The notes beneath the pieces were generated by a model. The model had not been told where the DNA came from and made no database searches. It saw nothing but the letters and a program-made list of their open reading frames with translations. The position numbers were made by a program, and so were the translations under genes. DNA of 64,000 nt from DASQZT01 sp035638575 (GTDB taxonomy: Bacteria; Acidobacteriota; Terriglobia; Bryobacterales; Bryobacteraceae): assembly GCA_035638575.1 (NCBI GenBank), contig DASQZT010000297.1:1-64000 (forward strand). Reading direction: 5' to 3'. Below, in pieces: positions 7,981 to 15,246 of the stretch (positions are counted from its first letter, which is position 1; every line of letters starts with the position of its first letter).

Positions 7981-8970
7981 TCAGATCGACGGCTTAAAAT
8001 ACCGCTCGGCGAACGTGAGAAATACCGGCCAGTTGGGGCCGGGAGTGTGTCCGCTGCTGTGCTGCCGGAAGGCCACGTCGCCGTCGATTAGCGGGGTCTC
8101 TATCGGCGGAAACTCGGTGGTCCCCATATCTTTCTTGCCCAGCAGCTTGTACACCGGCCCGGCGCCCGCCGCTGCCAGGAACATGCCCTTGGCGTCTACC
8201 CATCCGTCCCCTTGGGTCGCTCCGCCGCTGATGAACACGGGGCGTGGGGCGCACAAGGCCACCAGTTCGTGTGAGTCCACCGGCAGGTCGTTCCAGTGCA
8301 GCGGGCCGGCGTATTTCAGGAAGTTGCCGGCCATCCAGTGGTATTCGCTCGTGCCTGCGACGTTTTCCACCAGCTCGCCCCAATTGCGGCGGTGGATCTT
8401 GGCGCCGCCTTCGCCCGACGAGCTGACAAACGCGATGGCGAATCGCTGGTCGTACGCCACGGCCACTACCGTTGCCTTGCCGTACCGCGAGTGGCCCTCC
8501 AGCCCGACGCGCTTGGCGTCCACTGACTTGTCGGTCTCGAAATAATCCAATGCGCGGCTGGCGCCCCAAGCCCACGCACGCAGCGCGCCCCAATCGTCCA
8601 GCTTGCGCGGCTGTCCCTTGTTGACCAGCCCGATGATGCCCTGCGTCAGGCCCGCGCCGTTGTCCGCCTGGACGCTGTTCGGGCTGATGACGGCATAGCC
8701 CCATCCCTTGGCCAGAACCTGTTGCTGCCACGTCGGCCCGCTGGCAACAGGCATGCCGCGGCCCGGAACGCCCCCGCCAGGAGCGCCGCGCCCAGGGGGT
8801 GCGCCTGCGCCCGCCGGTCCGCGCGCCGCTCCCGGACCGCCGCCAGGCCCGCCTCGCCCAAATCCCGTGAAGCCGAACTCCATGATTACCGGTACGGGAC
8901 CCGTCGCGTTGGCCGGCGTGCTCAACGTCACCTGGATGTCCACGGTGACTTGCGGGTACGACGAGTTGTC
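7981..8970 (-). pseudogene. CE15-like glucuronoyl esterase, 5' end missing
   Basis: The last about 330 codons of an esterase resembling carbohydrate-esterase family 15, which cleaves the ester between lignin and 4-O-methylglucuronate of xylan. Visible motifs: VPVIMEFGFTG (oxyanion region), GLEGHSRYGKATVV (nucleophile Ser; CE15 usually has Cys or His before Ser), SSSGEGGAKIHRRNWGE, and the catalytic-His region RQHSSGHTPGPNWP. A long Gly/Ala/Pro/Arg-rich insert follows GFTGFGRGG. Upstream of about 8970 the frame remains open but lies antisense to a real sigma-factor gene, so esterase homology stops there. Intact relatives are roughly 100-150 residues longer at the N-terminus and have a signal peptide. 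No start codon, ribosome-binding site or signal peptide is present, so it is probably not expressed as an active exported enzyme. Confidence 0.7.
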
Positions 8971-9477
8971 CAGGACGAATTGTACGAGGCCGCCATCCGC
9001 GAATTCGGCCGCCCCCTCGATCGTCTGGCCGCCGGATACGAAGCCGACCCCGAAAAGCGCCACGACCTCCGGCAGGACATCCACTTTCAGCTCTGGCGAA
9101 GCTTCGAGCTTTTTGACGGCCGCTGCTCTCTGAAGACGTGGACGTTTCGCGTCGCTCACAACACCGCTGTTTCCTACGTGAACCGCGAGCGCCGGAAAAA
9201 CGTGCGATTCGTGAGCCTCGAAGAGATCGAGCAGACCGCTCCCAGCCAGGCTCGCGAGCCGGACATCGATCGCGAGAGGGCGCTCCGGCAGCTCTCCGAC
9301 TTCATCCGGCAGCTCAAGCCCTTGGACCGGCAGATCATCATTTCGTATCTCGAAGAGATGGACACGGCCGCCATCGCCGAGATTACGGGGCTCTCGGCGG
9401 CCAATGTCGGAATGAAGATTCACCGTATCAAGAACATCCTTTCCAGCCGCTTGCTCGAGGAGAAACGCTATGTCTGA
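8950..9477 (+). CDS. ECF-type RNA polymerase sigma factor, 5' end disrupted
   Basis: Sigma-70 family factor of the ECF type. Region 2 includes KRHDLRQDIHFQLWRSFE and CSLKTWTFRVAHNTAVSYV; region 4 is PLDRQIIISYLEEMDTAAIA with the helix-turn-helix AEITGLSAANVGMKIHRIK. Relatives begin only about 5-10 residues before DELYEAAIREFG, so most of the protein is present. No ATG or GTG with a ribosome-binding site is found there: the only in-frame candidates are TTG 8950 and TTG 8980. The upstream DNA is the coding part of a truncated esterase on the other strand. It is therefore likely that a rearrangement removed the natural start and promoter. The stop overlaps the ATG of the downstream membrane protein, as in an intact operon. 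I list the longest plausible frame. Confidence 0.7.
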   Translation: MRVRRVVQDELYEAAIREFGRPLDRLAAGYEADPEKRHDLRQDIHFQLWRSFELFDGRCSLKTWTFRVAHNTAVSYVNRERRKNVRFVSLEEIEQTAPSQAREPDIDRERALRQLSDFIRQLKPLDRQIIISYLEEMDTAAIAEITGLSAANVGMKIHRIKNILSSRLLEEKRYV

Positions 9478-10072
9478 TGAGACCAGAGCCAAAGACCCGG
9501 CAGCCCTTTGGAAGGGCCAGCCGGAGGAGAAGCTTGCCGTGAACCTGGAGCACATTGTAAACCGCCGAACGGTGGAGTTGTATTCCAGCAACCGTTCCGA
9601 GATCCTCATGAGCATCGGCGCTGCCCTGCTCTTCGTTGGGGTAATGGCCTGGCGATTCGCGCCGGTTTACGACCCTCTTCAAGAGGTCGGGTTCGCCGCC
9701 GTCATCGCCTGGGTCGCCATCTCCCTGTACCGGTCTCGCCGCCGGATCTGGCGGCGGGACCCTCCGCGCCCGGACGCGGTCGCCGCGACCGGCCTGGATT
9801 ACTACCGCAAAGAGTTGGAACAGCGCCGCGACCACCTGCGGAACGCATGGATCTGGCACGGGCCTCTGTTTCTGGCGTGCGCAATTCTCGTTGCGACCGC
9901 GACGGGGAGGACGTACTCCGGCTTCCGGCCCCTGCGAAACGTGCTGCCTCTCATCCTCCTGCTCGCGGTTTGGACGGGATTCGGCCTCGCGCGCCGCCGC
10001 CGTCAGGCGAGGGAACTGCAGCGGGAGATCGACGAAATCGAGTCCCGGCCCATCACGGAGGAACGGAGATGA
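9470..10072 (+). CDS. Membrane protein coupled to ECF sigma factor
   Basis: A 200-aa protein with a soluble N-terminal segment (DPAALWKGQPEEKLAVNLEH), hydrophobic segments near residues 45-62 and 68-85, an Arg-rich loop, two more hydrophobic segments near 130-145 and 155-172, and a charged C-terminal tail (RRRRQARELQREIDEIESR). The ATG overlaps the sigma-factor stop by 8 bp. Position and topology suggest it controls the sigma factor or reports a membrane signal to it. It has no zinc anti-sigma HxxxCxxC motif, so the anti-sigma role is inference from neighbourhood only. Its stop overlaps the ATG of the next gene. Confidence 0.75.
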   Translation: MSDETRAKDPAALWKGQPEEKLAVNLEHIVNRRTVELYSSNRSEILMSIGAALLFVGVMAWRFAPVYDPLQEVGFAAVIAWVAISLYRSRRRIWRRDPPRPDAVAATGLDYYRKELEQRRDHLRNAWIWHGPLFLACAILVATATGRTYSGFRPLRNVLPLILLLAVWTGFGLARRRRQARELQREIDEIESRPITEERR

Positions 10073-11064
10073 AAGTCATGAGGCACGCGTGTGCCGCCTT
10101 CGCCGCCGCCACGCTCTTGGCGGCTTCGTGGCAAGACCCATCCAAACACGAGGTGCATTTCGTCGCCGTCGAAGAGGGCGTGCAACTGGAGGTTCTCGAT
10201 TGGGGCGGCTCCGGAAGGCCGGTAGTGCTGCTGACCGGCTCGGGGAACACGGCGCATGTCTACGACGACTTCGCGCTTCAGCTATCGGACTGCTGTCATG
10301 TCTACGCCATTACGCGCCGCGGATTCGGGCATTCCAGCCACCCCGAGTCTGGCTACGGCGATCAGCGCCTGGCGGATGATGTCCTCCAGGTTCTCGACTC
10401 GCTCCAGATCCAGACTCCGGTTCTGGTGGGGCACTCCATGGCTGGTGGAGAGCTGACGACTCTGGGCGCCCAACACTCGGATCGGTTGTCCGGCCTGGTT
10501 TACCTGGACGCCGGCGCTGACCCGGCGGATTTCCCGTGGAGCGATCCTGCCTATCGTGCAGCCGTCCAGAAGACCTCGTCATTGGCTCCGGCCAAGCCCT
10601 CGCGCACCGAAGCAGACCGGAAGAAATCGTATCCCGCATACCGCGCCTGGCAAATGGAGACGGCCGGATTCGCATTTTGTGAAGCCGAAGTCCGCAACAT
10701 GTACGACTTCAACCCGGATGGCTCGATCGGCCCGTACCGGACTCCCGATCGGGTCCGGCAAGCCATCGATGCGGGCACCAGGAAGCGAGATTACTCGAAA
10801 ATAAGGGTGCCCGTGCTTTCCATTTTTGCCACGCCGGCCCCGCCCGCTGATCGGTCAAAAGACCAGGACCCCGAATACCGCGCCGCGGCGGAGGCTGAAT
10901 ACTCGATCCTGATTAACTTCATCGGCCGGTATAAGAGAAGCCTGCTGAGTGCCGTGCCCGATGCGCGAGTGTTGGAGTGGCCGGGCGCAGAGCATTACCT
11001 GTTCATCACCCGGCAGCCGGAAGTGTTGCGTGAGTTACGCGCGTTTGTGACTGGTTTACGCTAG
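10069..11064 (+). CDS. Secreted alpha/beta hydrolase
   Basis: A 331-aa alpha/beta-hydrolase-fold protein. Signal-like N-terminus MKVMRHACAAFAAATLLAAS; GSGNTAHVYDDFA oxyanion region; nucleophile elbow VLVGHSMAGGE; acid region LSIFATPAPPADRSKDQDPE; catalytic His in EWPGAEHYLFITRQPE. The frame is open further upstream inside the preceding gene, but ATG 10069 overlaps that gene's stop (ATGA) and has GGAGGAACGGAG before it, so it is the natural start. It forms the third gene of the sigma-factor operon. The family includes esterases, epoxide hydrolases and dehalogenases; the substrate cannot be told. Confidence 0.82.
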   Translation: MKVMRHACAAFAAATLLAASWQDPSKHEVHFVAVEEGVQLEVLDWGGSGRPVVLLTGSGNTAHVYDDFALQLSDCCHVYAITRRGFGHSSHPESGYGDQRLADDVLQVLDSLQIQTPVLVGHSMAGGELTTLGAQHSDRLSGLVYLDAGADPADFPWSDPAYRAAVQKTSSLAPAKPSRTEADRKKSYPAYRAWQMETAGFAFCEAEVRNMYDFNPDGSIGPYRTPDRVRQAIDAGTRKRDYSKIRVPVLSIFATPAPPADRSKDQDPEYRAAAEAEYSILINFIGRYKRSLLSAVPDARVLEWPGAEHYLFITRQPEVLRELRAFVTGLR

Positions 11065-11113
11065 GTCCGAATTGCGCCTGGTAACCTAATCCGGACGGGG
11101 CACGGTTTCCAGG

Positions 11114-12442
11114 TTAGAGAGTCATCAAATACGCGATTAGATCCGTCTTCTCGTCGCCGGTCAGCCCGGTCTTCAAGTTGCTGTCGTAGTGGTCGGCGAC
11201 CGAACGCAAGTCGGGAAACCGCCCGTCATGAAAGAGGCCGCCCTTCAGGTGGCTGAAGAGCCCCTTGAGAGGCGCGGTTCGATACATCTTGGCGGGCGAT
11301 CGGTTGGCCTGAAAGTTGTCGATCCCCATCTCCTCCGGAGTGTGCATATTGAACCCTGGCTCGGTAAAAAGCGGGGGAACGTGGCAGCGGGCGCACTGTG
11401 CCTTGCCATTGAAAAGGGCTTGACCCCTGCCGGCCGCGAAATTGAATGCGCTATCGGCCCCAGGCGCCTTCGGCGCTGGAATGGCGAGTTGGTAGAAGTG
11501 AAGAGCAGCCAGCTTCGAAGTGATCGAATCGGAGTCGGCGCGAACGTTCGCAAACCCGGCTTTGGCCGCGACTGGAAACTGCGTCGAATCATTCAGCCGC
11601 GGATCATAGAATGTTCCTTTGCCGTGCATCTCCAGGTTCGCGACGAACGCATTCCAATAAGTGGTCGAACCGAATCCGGTCCAGGTGCCAAGGTTCACTC
11701 CGGCAAGGCCGAAGGCCGGTGGAATCAGTACAGCTCCGGATTGTCCGTCTGGACGGAAGGCCTTGCCATCCAAGGAAAGCTCCGCATCGAATTTCCCTGG
11801 TCCCCAACTATTCAGGACGGCCCGCACGGTTGCATCGTCGACGCCAAGAAGATCCGTGAGGACGCTCAGGTCGGGGGCCAGAGCGATGATGGCTCCAACA
11901 TTGAGGTCCCGATTGGCCCAGCCGTCCAGGCGGTGACCGATACCCGCGGCGAACGAATCATCCACCGTCGAGTGGCACAAAGCACATTGAATGCCCATGG
12001 ACCGCAGGTTTCCATCAGTCCCCGAAATTCCGGTGACGCCCACCACCGCGTTCAAGTTCAGCAATGCAACGGTGGTTGCGGGATTGGTCAGGTCGACGGT
12101 GCCGTTCTTCAAGCCATCCACGACAGACTGGGGGAGTGCGTCGATATCGACCTTCAAGCCAACAGCTAACGCTGTCTTCGGGCTTACGCCTGGCCCGACA
12201 CCTCCCTGCTTGGCGCCGGCGACCGCCTGGTGAAGCTTGAGGGTGTCGCCCCAAAAGGCTTCATCGCCAAAGGTGTCGAAGCGGAAGGTCTTTCTGCCCT
12301 GCTCCAACATCGTTTGGGCGTTGTCTGCGATCGGGTCCGTCTGCTGTGCCTGTGCGGTGGCTTTGCGGACCAATGAGGCGCCGGCTACTCCGAGGGCGGT
12401 TAGCAGCGCAAGTGCCGCAGTAAGTTTACTATTGTTTCGCAT
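11114..12442 (-). CDS. Periplasmic di-haem cytochrome c
   Basis: A 442-aa exported protein with two CxxCH haem-binding motifs: CALCH at residues 153-157 and CARCH at 350-354. The N-terminus MRNNSKLTAALALLTALGVA is a signal peptide. The two haem sites about 200 residues apart and motifs such as GRGQALFNGKAQCARCHVPP and FSHLKGGLFHDGRFPDL resemble the MauG/cytochrome c peroxidase superfamily. The N-terminal haem domain, however, is longer than in classic peroxidases. AAGGAG precedes the ATG at 12442. It would carry electrons or reduce peroxide in the periplasm; which of these is unresolved. It stands alone, convergent with the hydrolase operon and divergent from an ECF sigma factor. Confidence 0.82.
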   Translation of the reverse strand: MRNNSKLTAALALLTALGVAGASLVRKATAQAQQTDPIADNAQTMLEQGRKTFRFDTFGDEAFWGDTLKLHQAVAGAKQGGVGPGVSPKTALAVGLKVDIDALPQSVVDGLKNGTVDLTNPATTVALLNLNAVVGVTGISGTDGNLRSMGIQCALCHSTVDDSFAAGIGHRLDGWANRDLNVGAIIALAPDLSVLTDLLGVDDATVRAVLNSWGPGKFDAELSLDGKAFRPDGQSGAVLIPPAFGLAGVNLGTWTGFGSTTYWNAFVANLEMHGKGTFYDPRLNDSTQFPVAAKAGFANVRADSDSITSKLAALHFYQLAIPAPKAPGADSAFNFAAGRGQALFNGKAQCARCHVPPLFTEPGFNMHTPEEMGIDNFQANRSPAKMYRTAPLKGLFSHLKGGLFHDGRFPDLRSVADHYDSNLKTGLTGDEKTDLIAYLMTL

Positions 12443-12701
12443 GATTGGATCTCCTTACCCGGCGTTTATGTCCGGCAACATACGGAGTAGCGAGTGCGGA
12501 TTTGGTTACATGAGATTCGCCTCCAAACAGCCCGTAATAGTCGCTCACTTTCGCTCGCTCATTCACCCTCCGGCACTGGTCATTCCCTTGATCCGGCGCT
12601 TCCGGACGATGGCGCGCCTTTTGCGAATTAACTCGCTCCGTACCTGGAATCTCTTAGGTGTAGACTGTTGAAGAGGGGAGAGGAGGATTTGCGTCCCGTC
12701 A

Positions 12702-13388
12702 ATGGTACCTGTACTGGGGTTGAATCTTGCAGCCTGGGCTGGCACTCCCGACGAAGAAGTGGTTGAGCGGGTTCGCGCCGGGGAAACCGCCCTTTACGAG
12801 ATCCTCATGCGCCGCTACAATCAACGGCTGTATCGTGTTGCACGGTCGATTCTACGGAATGACGCGGATGCGGAAGACGTGATGCAAGAGGCATACGTCC
12901 GTGCCTATGAGCATCTCAACCAATTTGCGGGTGAGGCTGGGTTCTCGACCTGGCTGACGAAAATTGCCGTATACGAAGCCTTGGGGCGTCTGCGCTGCAG
13001 TGGGCGGACTGAGCGCCTTGATTCGGTCCTAGACGCGGATTTGTACATTAGAGCCAAAGTGTCATCACGTACACGGGATCCCGAGCGGCAGGCATACGAC
13101 CACGAACTCAGATTAGTACTGGAACGTGCGATCGGTGCGCTTCCCGAGATTTATCGATTAGTCTTTGTGCTCCGAACTGTCGAAGGCCTTGCGGTGGCAG
13201 AGACCGCTGCGTGTCTGGGTATCGGAGCGGAAGCTGTCAAAATCAGACTTCACCGGGCGCGGTCTTTGTTGCGGAAGGATCTCCGGCATCGTGCGGGTGT
13301 CGTGACCGCCGAGGCCTTTCCGTTTCACCTGTCCCGCTGTGATCGCGTCGTGGAAGCGGTCTTTCAGAGAATCGCTTCTGCCGTGTGA
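12702..13388 (+). CDS. ECF RNA polymerase sigma factor (RpoE-like)
   Basis: A 228-aa sigma factor. Region 2 is clear (ILMRRYNQRLYRVARSILRN, DADAEDVMQEAYVRAYEHL, GFSTWLTKIAVYEALGRLR). Region 4 carries ALPEIYRLVFVLRTVEGL followed by the helix-turn-helix AVAETAACLGIGAEAVKIRL. ATG 12702 is the only in-frame start upstream; a strong GGAGAGGAGG lies 15 nt before it, which is a longer spacing than usual. It is divergent from the di-haem cytochrome gene, 259 bp away. No anti-sigma gene follows: the next gene is a secreted cupin. The stimulus is unknown. Confidence 0.88.
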   Translation: MVPVLGLNLAAWAGTPDEEVVERVRAGETALYEILMRRYNQRLYRVARSILRNDADAEDVMQEAYVRAYEHLNQFAGEAGFSTWLTKIAVYEALGRLRCSGRTERLDSVLDADLYIRAKVSSRTRDPERQAYDHELRLVLERAIGALPEIYRLVFVLRTVEGLAVAETAACLGIGAEAVKIRLHRARSLLRKDLRHRAGVVTAEAFPFHLSRCDRVVEAVFQRIASAV

Positions 13389-13527
13389 CAACCTGCTTCT
13401 TCGCGAGGGCGGATGATCCGGTTCTCCCTGTCACCCCGGGCCTCGGAATCGAACTGGCTGAGCCTGTCGTGAAGGAACATCTTCGCTATCCTGGTACTTC
13501 GGGCCGACTACCGGTAAAGGAGGAACG

Positions 13528-14394
13528 ATGCGCAGCGTGATCAGTTTCAGAAGGCTGGCAATCCTTGTCATTGCCGTCTCGGCCAGCCTGTCGGCGGCGG
13601 ATCCTGTCTTCCTGCGGCGGCAGGTGGCCGACGTCAAGCCGCAGCCGGACGATCTGACAGCCAACGCCAGTGGGGCATCCTACAAGCCCCTGTTCGGCAT
13701 CGGCGACAACGACGCTGATCAGCTCAAGGGCGTCGCCCGCTATGGCGAGCTTACCGTGGCGCCCGCCGGGTCCACGGCCCTCGTGAGCTATCCAGCCGAG
13801 GAGCAGATCTATTTCATCGAGGAAGGCGGCGGCACGGTGTTGTACGGCGACGAGAAGGCGCCCGTAAAAAAGAACGATTTCCTGTACCTCCCCGTGGGCG
13901 TAAGGCACGGGATGGCAAACCCGTCGGGCGCGCCCCTGAGGGTGATCGTGATGGGTTACAAGATTTCCGCCGGCACGAAGGTCGAGCCCACGCCCAAACT
14001 CATGCTGGCGAACTCCGCTGACGTACAGCTCCAGGTCCTCGGCCAGCATGGACCCACCACGCAGTTCAAGCTGCTGATGGGCCTCACTTCCAGCACCCGC
14101 GACAAGCTCTCCTCAGCCTACCTGATGGACAGCCTGTTCATCATGGAGTTCGCTCCGGGCGGCACCAACATTCCGCACAATCACCCCATGGAGGAGGAAA
14201 TCTATCTGCTCCTGCGGGGCAGCGGCGATATGGTGGCGGGAGTCGACTCCAGCGGCAAAGAAGTGCGCTACCCCGTCACCGCGGGAGCCGCCTTCTTTTT
14301 CAAGCCGCGCACCCAGGTCGGCTATTACAGCAACGCCAGGGAAGGCCAGGAGCACGATATCATGCTGGCCGTCCGATCGCGCATGCCACGCTGA
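13528..14394 (+). CDS. Secreted double-cupin protein
   Basis: A 288-aa exported protein with two cupin domains. The signal peptide ends near SASLSAADP. The first barrel (YPAEEQIYFIEEGGGTVLYG) lacks the HxH pair; the second (GGTNIPHNHPMEEEIYLLL) keeps HNH plus Glu, so only the C-terminal barrel is likely to bind a metal. It is not an obvious paralogue of the cupins at 3735-5625: the conserved segments of that pair are absent. AAAGGAGG lies just before ATG 13528. It ends 11 bp from the convergent SDR gene. Function unknown; an exported dioxygenase or sugar-binding role is possible. Confidence 0.8.
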   Translation: MRSVISFRRLAILVIAVSASLSAADPVFLRRQVADVKPQPDDLTANASGASYKPLFGIGDNDADQLKGVARYGELTVAPAGSTALVSYPAEEQIYFIEEGGGTVLYGDEKAPVKKNDFLYLPVGVRHGMANPSGAPLRVIVMGYKISAGTKVEPTPKLMLANSADVQLQVLGQHGPTTQFKLLMGLTSSTRDKLSSAYLMDSLFIMEFAPGGTNIPHNHPMEEEIYLLLRGSGDMVAGVDSSGKEVRYPVTAGAAFFFKPRTQVGYYSNAREGQEHDIMLAVRSRMPR

Positions 14395-14405
14395 CGGCTT
14401 CCCCG

Positions 14406-15161
14406 TCAGCCGCGTCCGATGAACGGCATGGTGGTGGCCATCACGGTCATGAACTGGACGTTGGCGCTCAGCGGCAGATTCGCCATATAGAGGACGGCGT
14501 CGGCGATGTGCTGCACGTCCATGCGCGGCTCGGCCTTGAACGAGCCATCGGCTTGCGGAACACCCGACTCCATGCGCTTGGTCATCTCGGTGGCGGCATT
14601 GCCGATATCGATCTGGCCGCAGGCGATATCGTAGCGGCGTCCGTCGAGCGAGATCGACCGCGTCAGCCCCGTGATGGCGTGCTTGGTGGCCGTATAGGGC
14701 GCCGAATTCGGGCGCGGCACGTGGGCCGATATCGATCCGTTATTAATGATGCGGCCGCCCCGCGGGTTTTGCGCCTTCATCAGCCGGATGGCTTCCTGCG
14801 CGCACAGGAATGCTCCCGTCAGGTTGACCGCCACCACCGCGCTCCACTGCTCGTAGGTGATGTCTTCCATGGCGATCCCCGGAGCGCCGGCGCCCGCGTT
14901 GTTGAACAGAACGTCCAGACGGCCGTACGCTTCCCTGGTGCGGTCGAAGAGCGCCCGCACGGAATCGGGTCGGCCGATGTCGGTGGGAACCGCGAGCATG
15001 GCGCCGCCGGTGGAAATAGCGGACGCCGCAGTCTGCTCCAGTGCCGCGGCGCGGCGCCCGGCCAGGACGACGGAATACCCCGCGGATTGCAGGGCCAGGC
15101 TGGCCGCGCGGCCAATGCCGCTGCCGGCGCCGGTGACGAGCGCGATTTTGCCGTTGATCAT
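14406..15161 (-). CDS. SDR-family oxidoreductase
   Basis: A 251-aa classical short-chain dehydrogenase/reductase. It shows the cofactor motif TGAGSGIGRA near residue 10, NNAGAGAPG, the catalytic Ser in NNGSISAHVPRP, and the YxxxK pair in PYTATKHAITGLTRS. Start ATG 15161 is chosen because it begins at the Rossmann strand (MINGKIALVTG) with AAGGA before it; the upstream in-frame extension overlaps the divergent peptidase gene. It is a cytoplasmic NAD(P)-dependent alcohol/ketone oxidoreductase of unknown substrate. It is divergent from the S9 peptidase, with 85 bp between start codons. Confidence 0.87.
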   Translation of the reverse strand: MINGKIALVTGAGSGIGRAASLALQSAGYSVVLAGRRAAALEQTAASAISTGGAMLAVPTDIGRPDSVRALFDRTREAYGRLDVLFNNAGAGAPGIAMEDITYEQWSAVVAVNLTGAFLCAQEAIRLMKAQNPRGGRIINNGSISAHVPRPNSAPYTATKHAITGLTRSISLDGRRYDIACGQIDIGNAATEMTKRMESGVPQADGSFKAEPRMDVQHIADAVLYMANLPLSANVQFMTVMATTMPFIGRG

Positions 15162-15233
15162 AGTCCTTATTATTGTGCCCTGGTTGCCGGGCCGCGAGCT
15201 TATCCCGTTTTTCCGCCACGCCCGCGCTGCTGG

Positions 15234-15239
15234 TATCAT
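15234..15239 (+). promoter_or_regulatory. Candidate -10 element directly before the S9 peptidase start
   Basis: TATCAT ends 7 nt before ATG 15247, and there is no Shine-Dalgarno sequence in between. Transcription would start at or next to the A of the start codon, giving a leaderless message. The -35 region is weak. Confidence 0.35.
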
Positions 15240-15246
15240 TTCCTCG

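Noticed and set aside
7981..9615. One 544-aa minus-strand protein covering the whole open frame
   Set aside because: The first 215 codons are antisense to the ECF sigma factor and its coupled neighbour, and esterase-like sequence begins only near 8970. Treated as a truncated esterase instead.
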